From contig NZ_JAOPXP010000006.1 of assembly GCF_025965085.1 (NCBI RefSeq), forward strand, positions 1-50,435: a DNA stretch of 50,435 nucleotides, given 5' to 3'. Shown here in pieces: positions 20,953 through 30,421 of the stretch. Source of the stretch: Marmoricola sp. (GTDB lineage: Bacteria > Actinomycetota > Actinomycetes > Propionibacteriales > Nocardioidaceae). Both the position numbers and the translations under genes were made by a program. The stretch's first letter is position 1, and each line of letters begins with the position of its first letter. The notes below the pieces were generated by a model, which worked only from the letters and a program-made list of their open reading frames with translations, made no database searches and was not told the DNA's origin.

Positions 20953-22126
20953 CGATGCCGCGCGCCTGCGAGGAACCGCGGTCGGCCAGCTTGGTCACGG
21001 TTGCCGGGTTGATGTCGACGCAGACCAGGGGCACCGAGGCCGGGAGGATGTTGCCGGTGGCCACGGAGTGCAGCATCGTCGCCACCATCAGGCAGAACCC
21101 GGCGTCGTCCAGCTCGGCACGCATGGCCCGTTGGCCCTCGATCACGTCCGTGTAGACGTCGGGCAGGGGGCCGTCGTCACGCACCGACCCGACCAGCACG
21201 AAGTCCTTCCCATGGGTCACCAGCGAGTGCATGATCCCGCTCGTGAGCACGCCCTGCTCGACGGCGGCCCGGATCGACCCGGCCTTGCGAATCGTGTTGA
21301 TGGCGCGGATGTGGTGCTCGTGACCGTGCTCCACACCCTGTCCCCGGGCGAGGTCGATGCCGAGGGAGGTGCCGTAGAGGGCGGACTCGATGTCGTGGGT
21401 CGCCAGCGCGTTGCCGGCGAAGAGCACGTCGACGTACCCCGCCTCGACGAGCGCCACCATGGCGTCGGACGCGCCGGTGTGCACGACGCCGGGGCCGCCG
21501 ACCCAGAGGACCTTCCGGCCCGCCTCCTTCGCCTCGCGCATGCCGTCGGCGACCTGGCGGACGAGCACGGCCTGAGGCTTCTCGCTCGAGACGTCGGACT
21601 CCATGAACCCGAAGGAGCCCTCCTCCTTCGTGGAGATCGGGACGGTGACCTTGATGCCGGAGGCGCCGCACACGATCTTCATGCCGGCGCGGACGTCGGA
21701 CATCGGCAGGGTGCGTACCTCCGGGGCGGTGTCGTCGCCGTCGAGTACCACCAGCCCGCAGTCCATCTCGGGGTTGCGGACCCGGACCCAGCGCCCGTCG
21801 AGGCGCACCTGGGTCTCGAGGTTGGTGCTGGAGTAGAACCCGTCGGGGAAGACGCCGTCCATGTCCGCGACGTCGACCTGGGCCTCTCCGGGGTCGACCT
21901 GGTTGACGCCGTGGATCTGGAGCCGCATCAAGATGCGCTGCAGGGTCTCCTCGCGGGCGGCGGAGACGTTGATCCGGGCGTACGACGGGTCGGCGGACCC
22001 GTGGCCGATGTCGAACTGCTCCACCACGTAGTCGCCGCCGTACTCGGCGATGTCGTTGAGCACCTTCGACAGTGCTGCGGTGTCGATCAGGTGACCCCTG
22101 ATCTCGACGATCTCGCTGTGCGCCAC
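20885..22126 (-). CDS. stand-alone LOR/SDH-type protein (TIGR00300-like; archaeal-type ornithine cyclodeaminase relative)
   Basis: GTG start '[26 protein letters not shown]'; '[41 protein letters not shown]', '[32 protein letters not shown]'. Confidence 0.75.
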   Translation of the reverse strand: [413 protein letters not shown]

Positions 22127-22167
22127 TCGTTGCCCTCCAGAGCTCTCGGTCGTCGGTGGGACGGCTG

Positions 22168-22656
22168 CTAGAGCCTCGCCCCGTCGTCGTGGTCGTCGCT
22201 CTCTCCCGGTCTCATCGAGGCCACCAGGAACACGAAGCCGCCCACGAACCAGGACATGAGTACCAGACCCAGCCACGAGGGCAGCACCAAGTGGGCGACC
22301 AGCGCCACCAGCACGAACGACGGCACCCCGAACAGCCCGGCCCAGGCGAGCAGCCGCGCCGGCGGGGGCGTCGGCAGGGGAGGTGGCGGCGGAGGGACGT
22401 AGTGCTCCTCCGGGTCCGGTGCGTCCGGCTCGGCCGGCTCGTCGTGGCTCGTGGGGAAGGGTGAGTCGGGAGCGCGCGCCGAGGGCCGGACCGCGGTCTC
22501 CGGCTCGTCGTCGAGTGCGGGCCGGTCACCGTAGTTGTCGATGATCGAGCGCCACAGTGCGTCCTCGGCCGAGGCCCGGTCCGGCTGCTCCTGGGCAGGC
22601 TGGTCGGGAAGGTCGTCCCCGGCAGGTTCGTCTTCCGGGTCGTGGGGTGTGGTCAG
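22168..22656 (-). CDS. unannotated membrane protein, acidic/Pro-rich N-terminus and two TM helices; apparent CTG start
   Basis: Hand-translated minus frame: 'TTPHDPEDEPAGDDLPDQP...ALWRSIIDNYGDRP...EEHYVPPPPPPLPTPPPARLLAWAGLFGVPSFVLVALVAHLVLPSWLGLVLMSWFVGGFVFLVASMRPGESDDHDDGARL*'; absent from the ORF track because no ATG/GTG/TTG gives >=60 aa. Confidence 0.72.
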   Translation of the reverse strand: MTTPHDPEDEPAGDDLPDQPAQEQPDRASAEDALWRSIIDNYGDRPALDDEPETAVRPSARAPDSPFPTSHDEPAEPDAPDPEEHYVPPPPPPLPTPPPARLLAWAGLFGVPSFVLVALVAHLVLPSWLGLVLMSWFVGGFVFLVASMRPGESDDHDDGARL

Positions 22657-22662
22657 GGCAGA

Positions 22663-23442
22663 TCAGCTCCGTCGGATGGCGCCGGAGACGCGCTCGATGA
22701 AAGCAGCGGACCCCTCGAAGATACGCTCGGCGTCGTTGTCGAGCGTGGCCACGTGGTAGCTGTTCTCAAGGATCTCCTCGCGGGTGTCGCTCGAGGAGAC
22801 GCTGCTGAGGATGATGCGGGCCGAGGACGGGTCGACCACGTGGTCCTCGGCGGAGCGGTACAGCAGCACCGGGCACGTGACGCGGCCGAGCTCGGAGCGC
22901 AGCACCTTGTAGCCCCGGAACATGGAGTCGGCGGCGCGCAGCGGCGTGCGGCTGTAGCCGTGCTCCTCGATCCCCGGCTTCTTGATGTCGTTGGCGATGC
23001 CCGGGAACGAGGGCACCAGGTGCTTGAGCACCGGGAGCATCTTCACGTCCTTGCGGTTGGTGCCCACCGCGGGGTTGACCAGCACCAGCCCTGCGACCCG
23101 GTCGGGGCGGTCGGCGGCGAGCCGCAGCGCGAGGCCGCCACCCATCGAGAGCCCGCAGACGAAGACGCTGTCGACGTGGTGCGAGAGGGTCTCGAAGGCA
23201 CGGTCGACCTCACCGGACCAGTCCGCCCAGGTGGTCGTGTTCATGTCGCGCCAGGTGGTGCCGTGACCGGGGAGCCGGGGTACGGACACGGCGTACCCCT
23301 GACCGGCGAGGTACTCGCCCCACCCCTTCATCGACGCCGGTGAGCCCGTGAACCCGTGGCTGAGCAGGACGCCTGTGCGGCCGCGCGGTGACGAGGGGTC
23401 GCCGTCGGCGAGGAACGGCTCGGCGAGGGGGTGCACGGTCAC
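22663..23442 (-). CDS. alpha/beta hydrolase (carboxylesterase / monoacylglycerol lipase-like)
   Basis: GTG start; 'GVLLSHGFTGSPASMKGW', 'VFVCGLSMGGGLAL' GxSxG. Confidence 0.92.
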   Translation of the reverse strand: MTVHPLAEPFLADGDPSSPRGRTGVLLSHGFTGSPASMKGWGEYLAGQGYAVSVPRLPGHGTTWRDMNTTTWADWSGEVDRAFETLSHHVDSVFVCGLSMGGGLALRLAADRPDRVAGLVLVNPAVGTNRKDVKMLPVLKHLVPSFPGIANDIKKPGIEEHGYSRTPLRAADSMFRGYKVLRSELGRVTCPVLLYRSAEDHVVDPSSARIILSSVSSSDTREEILENSYHVATLDNDAERIFEGSAAFIERVSGAIRRS

Positions 23443-23589
23443 AGGCGATCTCCCGGTCGTACTCGCGTGGGGTGCGGGGCGCGGCAATGGTGTCATGCGG
23501 CGACCGTCCGGGCCACACGTCGACCGGAACGACCGGGGGAGCCGGCGTCGCGCAGGGTGATGTGATGCACCCGCGTGCCCTAGGGTTCG

Positions 23590-24378
23590 ATGGATGAGAG
23601 GAAGGTGGCCAGCTTGTTCTACTGGTTCTTGAAGTGGATCGCCATCGGTCCGCTCCTGCGGGTGGTCTTCCGCCCGCGCATCTCGGGCGCCGAGAACGTA
23701 CCGGACGAGGGTCCCGCGATCCTGGCGAGCAACCACCTCTCCTACGCCGACTGGCTCTTCATGCCGCTGACGCTGCCCCGACGGGTGACCTTCGTGGCCA
23801 AGGCCGAGTACTTCAACAGCCCCGGGATCAAGGGCTGGTTCCAGAAGCGGTTCTTCTCGGGGGCCGGGCAGGTGCCGATCGACCGGTCGGGCGCCTCCGC
23901 TGCGGAAGGCGCGCTGACGGCCGCCAAGCGGGTGCTGGACGCCAAGGAGCTCTTCGGCATCTACCCCGAGGGCACCCGCTCCCACGACGGCAAGCTCTAC
24001 CGCGGCAAGACCGGTGTGGCCCGACTGGCGCTCGAGACGGGCGTGCCGGTGATTCCGGTGGCGGTCGTGGGCACCGACGTCGTGGCGCCTCCCGGCAAGA
24101 AGTTCGGCTCCTTCACCCGGCCCCTCTTGCGCTTCGGCAAGCCGCTGGACTTCAGCCGTTACGAGGGCATGGAGAACGACCGCTACATCCTGCGGTCGAT
24201 CACCGACGAGATCATGTACGAGATCATGCGGCTCTCCGGCCAGGAGTACGTCGACAAGTACGCCTCCGTGGCCAAGGAGGAGCACAAGAAGCACGAGAAG
24301 GAAGCAGCCGCCGAGAAGGCGGAGAAGGCCAAGAGGACCGAGGCGGCCGACCCCGGTCCGGACGCGAAGGCCTCCTGA
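23590..24378 (+). CDS. 1-acyl-sn-glycerol-3-phosphate acyltransferase (PlsC family)
   Basis: 'AILASNHLSYADWLFMPL' (HxxxxD), 'FGIYPEGTRSHDGKLYRGKTGVARLAL'. Confidence 0.94.
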   Translation: MDERKVASLFYWFLKWIAIGPLLRVVFRPRISGAENVPDEGPAILASNHLSYADWLFMPLTLPRRVTFVAKAEYFNSPGIKGWFQKRFFSGAGQVPIDRSGASAAEGALTAAKRVLDAKELFGIYPEGTRSHDGKLYRGKTGVARLALETGVPVIPVAVVGTDVVAPPGKKFGSFTRPLLRFGKPLDFSRYEGMENDRYILRSITDEIMYEIMRLSGQEYVDKYASVAKEEHKKHEKEAAAEKAEKAKRTEAADPGPDAKAS

Positions 24379-24381
24379 CGC

Positions 24382-25527
24382 GTGGCTGCCGGTGTCGAGC
24401 CGCACGGCCCGGTGCAGGACACGATGTTCCGGGCGTTGGGCGTCCTGCGCCTCGTCGTCCTGCTGAACGCGCTCGGCATCTACCTGTGGCGCTTCCACGG
24501 TTACGCCCACTCCGCGGTGGGCTGGCTGGTGATGGCCGCGCTGGTCGGGTGGACCGTCTTCGTCGTGTGGGCCTACGCCGCTCCGCACCACCGCCGACCC
24601 TGGCTGCTCGTGGCCGACCTCCTCGTGGCGCTGGCCGCGATCGGCGTCTCGCCGTACGTCAAGGGGGAGGGGCTGAATGCCACGCTCCCCGGCTTCTGGG
24701 TCATGGGCGTCGTCCTGGCCTGGGCGATCCTGTGGCGCTGGGTCGGTGGGCTGTCGGCGGCTGTGCTGGTCTCGGCGGCCGACCTCGCTGTCCGTGAGGA
24801 CTTCACCCAGAGGGCCTACGGCAACATCTTCCTGCTGGTCCTCGGTGGGACCGTCGTGGGCTTCCTGTCCGGGCTGCTGCAGCAGACAGCGGCCCAGCGT
24901 GACCGGGCCGAGCGGGCAGCCGCCGCCGCTGAGGAGCGCCAGCGGCTGGCGCGAGTGGTGCACGACGGCGTGCTGCAGGCGCTCGCGCTGGTGCAGCGTC
25001 GGGCTCCCGAGCTGGGGCCGGAGGGTGTCGAGCTGGGGCGGCTCGCGGGCGAGCAGGAGGTCCGGCTGCGGGGGCTGGTGCAGCAGGACTCGCGCGAGCT
25101 GCTGGCGCCGCTCGGGACCCTCGACCTCGTGCAGCTGCTGGCGGCGCTCCAGACCGCGCAGGTGCACGTGGCGTTTCCGGGAACCCCGGCAACGATGCCT
25201 GCGGAGACCGCCAGCGAGGTCCTGTCCGCCGTCGAGTCGTGCCTGAGCAACGTCCGGCACCATGTGGGCCGCGAGGCCGAGGCGTGGGTGCTGCTGGAGG
25301 AGCTCGGCGACCGGTGGGTGGTGTCCGTGCGCGACGACGGGCCCGGGATCCCCGAGGGTCGGTTGGCGGCGTCGGCCGCGGAGGGTCGCCTCGGGGTGCA
25401 GCAGTCCATCGTCGGCCGGATGCGCGACCTCGGTGGAACGGCGACCGTGCACTCATCGCCGGGTCAGGGCACCGAGTGGGAGCTCGAGGTTCCCCGTCAT
25501 CCCGAGCGGCCGCTGGTGGGCTCGTGA
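24382..25527 (+). CDS. MacS-like sensor histidine kinase
   Basis: Six-TM N-terminus; 'RQRLARVVHDGVLQALALVQRRAPELG'; HATPase 'SVRDDGPGIPEGRL'. Confidence 0.88.
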   Translation: MAAGVEPHGPVQDTMFRALGVLRLVVLLNALGIYLWRFHGYAHSAVGWLVMAALVGWTVFVVWAYAAPHHRRPWLLVADLLVALAAIGVSPYVKGEGLNATLPGFWVMGVVLAWAILWRWVGGLSAAVLVSAADLAVREDFTQRAYGNIFLLVLGGTVVGFLSGLLQQTAAQRDRAERAAAAAEERQRLARVVHDGVLQALALVQRRAPELGPEGVELGRLAGEQEVRLRGLVQQDSRELLAPLGTLDLVQLLAALQTAQVHVAFPGTPATMPAETASEVLSAVESCLSNVRHHVGREAEAWVLLEELGDRWVVSVRDDGPGIPEGRLAASAAEGRLGVQQSIVGRMRDLGGTATVHSSPGQGTEWELEVPRHPERPLVGS

Positions 25528-26045
25528 CCATCCACACCGAGCATCCGTTCCTGGATCCGGACGCCGATCCCGTACGCCGGCTGCGTGGCCGTCTCGGCGG
25601 AGCCGTGACCCTCTGGACCAGTGGTGGCGGCGACCTCGGTGCTGAGCGCGCGGGCCTCACCGTCTCGTCGGTGATGGTCTCAGGCGGTGAACCCGGACGA
25701 GTGCTCGCGCTGGTCGATCCGGACTGCTCGCTGCGCGACGTGCTCGAGGAGACCGGGCGGGCCGTCGTACACCTGCTGAGGTGGCACGACCGCGAGCTCG
25801 CCGAGGTCTTCGCCGGACAGATGCCCGCGCCCGGCGGGCAGTTCACGACGGCGGAGTGGGAGCAGACCGCGTTCGGCCCGCGGCTGGCCTCGGCGACGAC
25901 CTGGGCCGACGTGGAGGTCGAGTCGTTCGAGTCCGTGGGCTGGTCCGACCTGGTGGTCGCCCGCATCGTCGGTCTGGAGGTCGGCGAGGACGGCGTACCG
26001 CTGGAGCACCGTCGGGGCCGCTACCTCCGCCCGTCCGACCGCTAG
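25524..26045 (+). CDS. flavin reductase-like (FMN-binding split barrel) protein
   Basis: GTG start 'VTIHTEHPFLDPDADPVRRLRGRLGGAVTLWT...GLTVSSVMVSGGEPGRVLALVDPDCSL'. Confidence 0.65.
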   Translation: MTIHTEHPFLDPDADPVRRLRGRLGGAVTLWTSGGGDLGAERAGLTVSSVMVSGGEPGRVLALVDPDCSLRDVLEETGRAVVHLLRWHDRELAEVFAGQMPAPGGQFTTAEWEQTAFGPRLASATTWADVEVESFESVGWSDLVVARIVGLEVGEDGVPLEHRRGRYLRPSDR

Positions 26046-26046
26046 G

Positions 26047-26748
26047 GTGCGGGCCGTGGAGATGACGAGGCTCCGGGTGATGGTGGTCGACGACCACCCC
26101 ATGTGGCGCGAGGGGGTGGCGCGGGACCTGACCGAGGCGGGCCTCGAGGTGGTGGCCACCGCGGGGAACGGCACGGACGCCATCACGCGGTTCCCGGCCG
26201 CGCGGCCCGACGTGCTGGTGCTGGACCTCCAGATCCCTGCCCCGAACGGCGTGGCCGTGACCGCCGAGGTGGTCAGGCAGGACCCGTCGGTCAGGGTGCT
26301 GATCCTGTCCGCCAGCGGCGAGCAGCAGGACGTGCTCGAGGCCGTCAAGGCCGGGGCGACGGGCTATCTGGTGAAGTCCGCCTCGCGGGCCGAGCTGGTG
26401 GCCGCCGTACGTCGCGTCGCGCTCGGTGACACCGTGTTCACACCCGGGCTGGCCGGCCTGGTGCTGGGGGAGTACCGCCGCCTGTCCGACACCCGAGGCG
26501 CCGCCGCCACCGGCCGCGACGAGACACCTCGTCTCACGGAGCGTGAGACCGAGGTGCTGCGTCTGGTGGCCATGGGCATGTCCTACAAGCAGATCGCCGA
26601 GCGTCTGTTCCTCTCGCACCGCACCGTCCAGAACCACGTGCAGAACACGCTGCGCAAGCTGCAGCTGCACAACCGCGTCCAGCTGGTGCGCTACGCGATC
26701 GAGCAGGGACTCGATGAGCTCGACGAGGGTCCCTCGGACCGGTCGTGA
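26047..26748 (+). CDS. LuxR-family response regulator (MacR-like)
   Basis: '[21 protein letters not shown]' ; '[43 protein letters not shown]'; exact start uncertain. Confidence 0.93.
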   Translation: MRAVEMTRLRVMVVDDHPMWREGVARDLTEAGLEVVATAGNGTDAITRFPAARPDVLVLDLQIPAPNGVAVTAEVVRQDPSVRVLILSASGEQQDVLEAVKAGATGYLVKSASRAELVAAVRRVALGDTVFTPGLAGLVLGEYRRLSDTRGAAATGRDETPRLTERETEVLRLVAMGMSYKQIAERLFLSHRTVQNHVQNTLRKLQLHNRVQLVRYAIEQGLDELDEGPSDRS

Positions 26749-26831
26749 CACGCGCGGCCACGGGAGCCGCGCACGGGAAGAACCGTGCATTCGGTAGCGT
26801 TGACACGACACACCGGGAGAAGGAGAACGAC

Positions 26832-27140
26832 ATGGGTCTGGGAACGTTGCTGTTCCGCGCATCGCTCGGTGACGTGCTACGAGCCGAGCGGATGCGCCAG
26901 GGCATGACGCTCCGTGAGCTGTCGTCGGCCGCCCGTGTCAGCCTCGGCTACATCTCCGAGATCGAGCGTGGCCAGAAGGAGGCGTCCTCCGAGCTGCTCT
27001 CAGCCCTGTGCGCAGCCCTCGACGTCCCGCTCTCCGGTGTGCTGCGCGAGGTCAGTGACTACGTGGAGGCGGAGGAGCTCGCCCTCGAGGTGGCCACGGT
27101 CCCCTCGTCCACGGCCGGGGTCGTCGCTTCGGCCGCCTGA
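26832..27140 (+). CDS. XRE-family regulator, ClgR-like
   Basis: '[65 protein letters not shown]'; good SD GAAGGAGA. Confidence 0.85.
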   Translation: MGLGTLLFRASLGDVLRAERMRQGMTLRELSSAARVSLGYISEIERGQKEASSELLSALCAALDVPLSGVLREVSDYVEAEELALEVATVPSSTAGVVASAA

Positions 27141-28562
27141 TCAGCTGACGCCGGCCGCCTTCTCCAGTGCGGTCAGCTCGCTGTCGAGGTGCCCCAGCAG
27201 GCGCTGCAGGTGCGGCACGCTGCGGCGGCAGCCCGTGAGGCCGAAGTCCATGTCGTCGGCGTAGCTGTTGCAGGTGATGTTGAGCGCCATGCCGTTGATG
27301 GGGATCGACAGAGGGTAGGTGCCGGTCATCCTGGCGCCGTTGAGGTACATCGGCTTCCGGGGACCGGGCACGTTGCTGATGATCAGGTTGAACGGCGGCC
27401 TGATGATGCCCTGCATGCGCAGCATCGGGGTGACGATCGACGGCGCCATGCCCAGCGCGCTCATCGCCATGATCTGCAGCTGGGTCATGGAGCCGAGGGC
27501 CTCCTTGCCGGTCCTCATCGACCGGTGGATCCCGGCGAGCCGCTCGGCAGGGTCGTCCAGGTGGGTGCCGAGCCGGACCATGACGGCACCCACGGCGTTG
27601 CCACCATCGCCCGAGCCGGAGCCCGACCGCTTCGCGTCGAGACCCACGGGCACCATCGAGACCAGAGACGACTCGGGCAGGGCGTCGTGCTCGATCAGGT
27701 AGTTGCGGATGGCGCCGGAGCACATCGCGAGGACGACGTCGTTGAGCGTCGTACCGCTGGCCTTGCCGATGGCCCGCAACCGCTCGATCTCCCACCCTTG
27801 CGCTGCGAAACGGCGCGAGCCCGTGATGGTGGTGTTGAACATCGTGCGCGGCGCGTAGAGCGAGAGGGCTGACGTCTCGTTCCTCAGGCCGTGCTTGAGC
27901 GTCTTGATCAGCGCGGACGGCAGCCCGGCAGCTTCGGCGGTGATGCCCAGAGCCGACCGGATCGCGTCCAGGGGTACGCCGGCCACGCTTCGCTCTGCGT
28001 CCTGGTGGGCCTTCCTGGTCTTCGCGCGGGGTCGCTCGGCCCACATCGGGGGCATGTCGACCTCATCCGGGTCGGTGCTCATCACGCTCTGCAGCAGGCG
28101 CATCGCCGAGATGCCGTCGACGAGCGAGTGGTGGACCTTGGTGTAGAGCGCCACGCGCCCGTCACGCAGCCCCTCGATCAGGTGGGCCTCCCACAGCGGG
28201 CGCTCACGTGCCAGGCGCGTGCTGTGCAGCCGCGAGCACAGCTCGAGCAGCTCGCGGACACGACCGGGCCTGGGCAGGGCGCTGTGGCGGAAGTGGTACT
28301 CGAGGTCGAAGCTCTCGTCCTGGGTCCACACCCACTGGCCGGCCGTCGTGATCCCTCGCGTGGGTCGCTTGAGGAACAGCGGCGCGATCGAGGACACCTG
28401 TGACATGGACTCGTACATCTGCCGCACGTAGTCACGGGGTGCGCCCTCGGGCCTCTCGAAGAGCTGCAGCCCGCCCACGTGCATCGGCATCTGCCTGTTC
28501 TCCGCGAAGAGGAACGCCGCTGACGTCGGGTCGATCGGAACTACCACGTCTCCGCCTCTCAT
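27141..28562 (-). CDS. wax ester synthase / diacylglycerol acyltransferase (WS/DGAT)
   Basis: 'YTKVHHSLVDGISAMRLL' HHxxxDG; 'NLIISNVPGPRKPMYLNGARM'; start 28562 or 28547. Confidence 0.94.
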   Translation of the reverse strand: MRGGDVVVPIDPTSAAFLFAENRQMPMHVGGLQLFERPEGAPRDYVRQMYESMSQVSSIAPLFLKRPTRGITTAGQWVWTQDESFDLEYHFRHSALPRPGRVRELLELCSRLHSTRLARERPLWEAHLIEGLRDGRVALYTKVHHSLVDGISAMRLLQSVMSTDPDEVDMPPMWAERPRAKTRKAHQDAERSVAGVPLDAIRSALGITAEAAGLPSALIKTLKHGLRNETSALSLYAPRTMFNTTITGSRRFAAQGWEIERLRAIGKASGTTLNDVVLAMCSGAIRNYLIEHDALPESSLVSMVPVGLDAKRSGSGSGDGGNAVGAVMVRLGTHLDDPAERLAGIHRSMRTGKEALGSMTQLQIMAMSALGMAPSIVTPMLRMQGIIRPPFNLIISNVPGPRKPMYLNGARMTGTYPLSIPINGMALNITCNSYADDMDFGLTGCRRSVPHLQRLLGHLDSELTALEKAAGVS

Positions 28563-28825
28563 CGAGCCCCGTCCGGGGCCAGCCGATCCTCGCGTGTTTG
28601 TCCGGCCATGACCAGACGTACCTCGCCGTACCAAGACGGGGGGCCTCCACGCCCACCCCCGTCGTGCCTGGCACGGGGTCGCGCGGCAGAGACGGGTGGG
28701 TGTGGGAGGGCGGCCACCGGGCGCGCCCACCGGCCGCTGCGACTGACGGCCCGAGCAGCCCCGCACGCTCGTGACCGGGTATAGGTTCGGCAGGCAGACG
28801 ACGAGGTCGAGCATCGGGAGGCAGC

Positions 28826-30421
28826 ATGTCAGGAACCAGCAGCACGGCCCGGGACCATGACTACGTCATCGTCGGAGCAGGCAGTGCCGGAGCGGTGCTC
28901 GCTGCCAGGCTGACCGAGGACCCGGGCGTTCGGGTGCTGCTGCTCGAGGCCGGTCCCGAGGCCGAGGCCGACGAGATCTCCATCCCGGCTGCCTTCCCGG
29001 CGCTGTTCAAGACCAGGTGGGACTGGAACTACGACACCACCGAGCAGAAGCAGCTGCACAACCGGCGGGCCTACTGGCCCCGGATGAAGGCCCTCGGTGG
29101 CTGCTCCTCGATGAACGCCATGATCTACATCCGCGGCAACGCCGCCGACTACGACGCCTGGCGCGACGAGTACGGCGCCACCGGCTGGGGGTACGACGAC
29201 GTCCTGCCCTACTTCCGCAAGGCGGAGGGCAACACCCGACTCGGTGGGAAGTACCACGGCCAGGACGGACCGCTGCACGTCGAGGACCGGCGCTACACCC
29301 ACGAGCTGACCGACCTCTGGCTCGAGAGCGCCGTCAGCGCCGGGATGAAGCCGACCGACGACTTCAACGGCTCCGAGCAGGAGGGGGCCGGGCTCTACCA
29401 GGTGACCTGCCGCAACGGGCGACGCTGGTCGGTCAACGAGGCCTACCTCAAGCCTGTGCGTGACCGCGACAACCTCGACGTGGAGACGGGCGCGTTCGCG
29501 ACCCGGATCGTCGTCGAGGGGGAACGGGCCGCGGGGGTCACCTACCGTCTCGGGGGCCGCGAGGTCACCGCGCGGGCGTCCCGCGAGGTGCTGCTGTGCG
29601 GTGGAGCGGTCAACAGCCCCCAGCTCCTGATGCTCTCGGGCATCGGTCCGGCCTCGCACCTGCGTGAGCACGGCATCGACGTGGTCTCCGACCTCGCCGG
29701 CGTGGGCCAGCGGCTGCAGGACCACCCGGCCGTGCCGATGGCCTGGTACACCCGCGGCACCACCGACCTAGCCGAGTTCTCGAACGTGCGCAACCTCCTT
29801 CGCTGGAAGGTCCGCGGCACGGGACCTCTGACCTCCAACATCGGCGAGGGTGGCGGCTTCCTCAGGACGAGGGACGACCTCGTCGCACCCGACATCCAGT
29901 ACCACGTCGCTCCGGCCGGGTTCTACGACAACGGGCTGCGCGAGCCGACCCGGCGCATGTTCACCGCGGCGCCGACCCTGGTCGGCGTCCGCAGCCGCGG
30001 CTCGCTCAGACTGCGCTCGGCCGACCCGGCCTGGCACCCGGCGATCGACGCGGCGTACTTCGACGACGGGACCGATCTCGACGCCATGCTGGCGGGCATG
30101 AGACGGGTCTGGGACATCTGCGGTCAGGGGCCTCTGGCGCGCTACCTCGACTCGCCGTGGCAGCTCCCCGCGAACCCCAGCGACGACGACCTCGTCGAGC
30201 ACATCCGCAACAACGCTCAGACGCTCTACCACCCGGTGGCGACCTGCGCGATGGGCAGTGGCGAGGACGCCGTGGTGGACGCCGACCTCCGGGTCCGGGG
30301 AGTCGACGGCCTCCGCGTCGTGGACGCCTCCGTCATGCCCGCCGTCCCTCGTGGCAACACCAACGCCCCCACCATCATGGTTGCCGAGAAGGCAGCCGAC
30401 CTCATCAGGAGCGCGCGATGA
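28826..30421 (+). CDS. GMC family oxidoreductase (choline/alcohol dehydrogenase-like)
   Basis: 'DYVIVGAGSAGAVLAARLTEDPGVRVLLLEAGPE', 'GGCSSMNAMIYIRGNAADYD', C-terminal 'VDGLRVVDASVMPAVPRGNTNAPTIMVAEKAADLI'. Confidence 0.95.
   Translation: MSGTSSTARDHDYVIVGAGSAGAVLAARLTEDPGVRVLLLEAGPEAEADEISIPAAFPALFKTRWDWNYDTTEQKQLHNRRAYWPRMKALGGCSSMNAMIYIRGNAADYDAWRDEYGATGWGYDDVLPYFRKAEGNTRLGGKYHGQDGPLHVEDRRYTHELTDLWLESAVSAGMKPTDDFNGSEQEGAGLYQVTCRNGRRWSVNEAYLKPVRDRDNLDVETGAFATRIVVEGERAAGVTYRLGGREVTARASREVLLCGGAVNSPQLLMLSGIGPASHLREHGIDVVSDLAGVGQRLQDHPAVPMAWYTRGTTDLAEFSNVRNLLRWKVRGTGPLTSNIGEGGGFLRTRDDLVAPDIQYHVAPAGFYDNGLREPTRRMFTAAPTLVGVRSRGSLRLRSADPAWHPAIDAAYFDDGTDLDAMLAGMRRVWDICGQGPLARYLDSPWQLPANPSDDDLVEHIRNNAQTLYHPVATCAMGSGEDAVVDADLRVRGVDGLRVVDASVMPAVPRGNTNAPTIMVAEKAADLIRSAR

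Noticed and set aside
23443-25452. N-terminal two-thirds of the 929-aa minus-strand ORF ending at 22663
   Set aside because: Antisense to PlsC and the MacS-like kinase; the real hydrolase begins at the GTG at 23442
26785-26805. Possible ClgR autoregulatory box (cattcggtagcgttg)
   Set aside because: Spacing between the CG and GCG half-sites does not fit the remembered ClgR consensus
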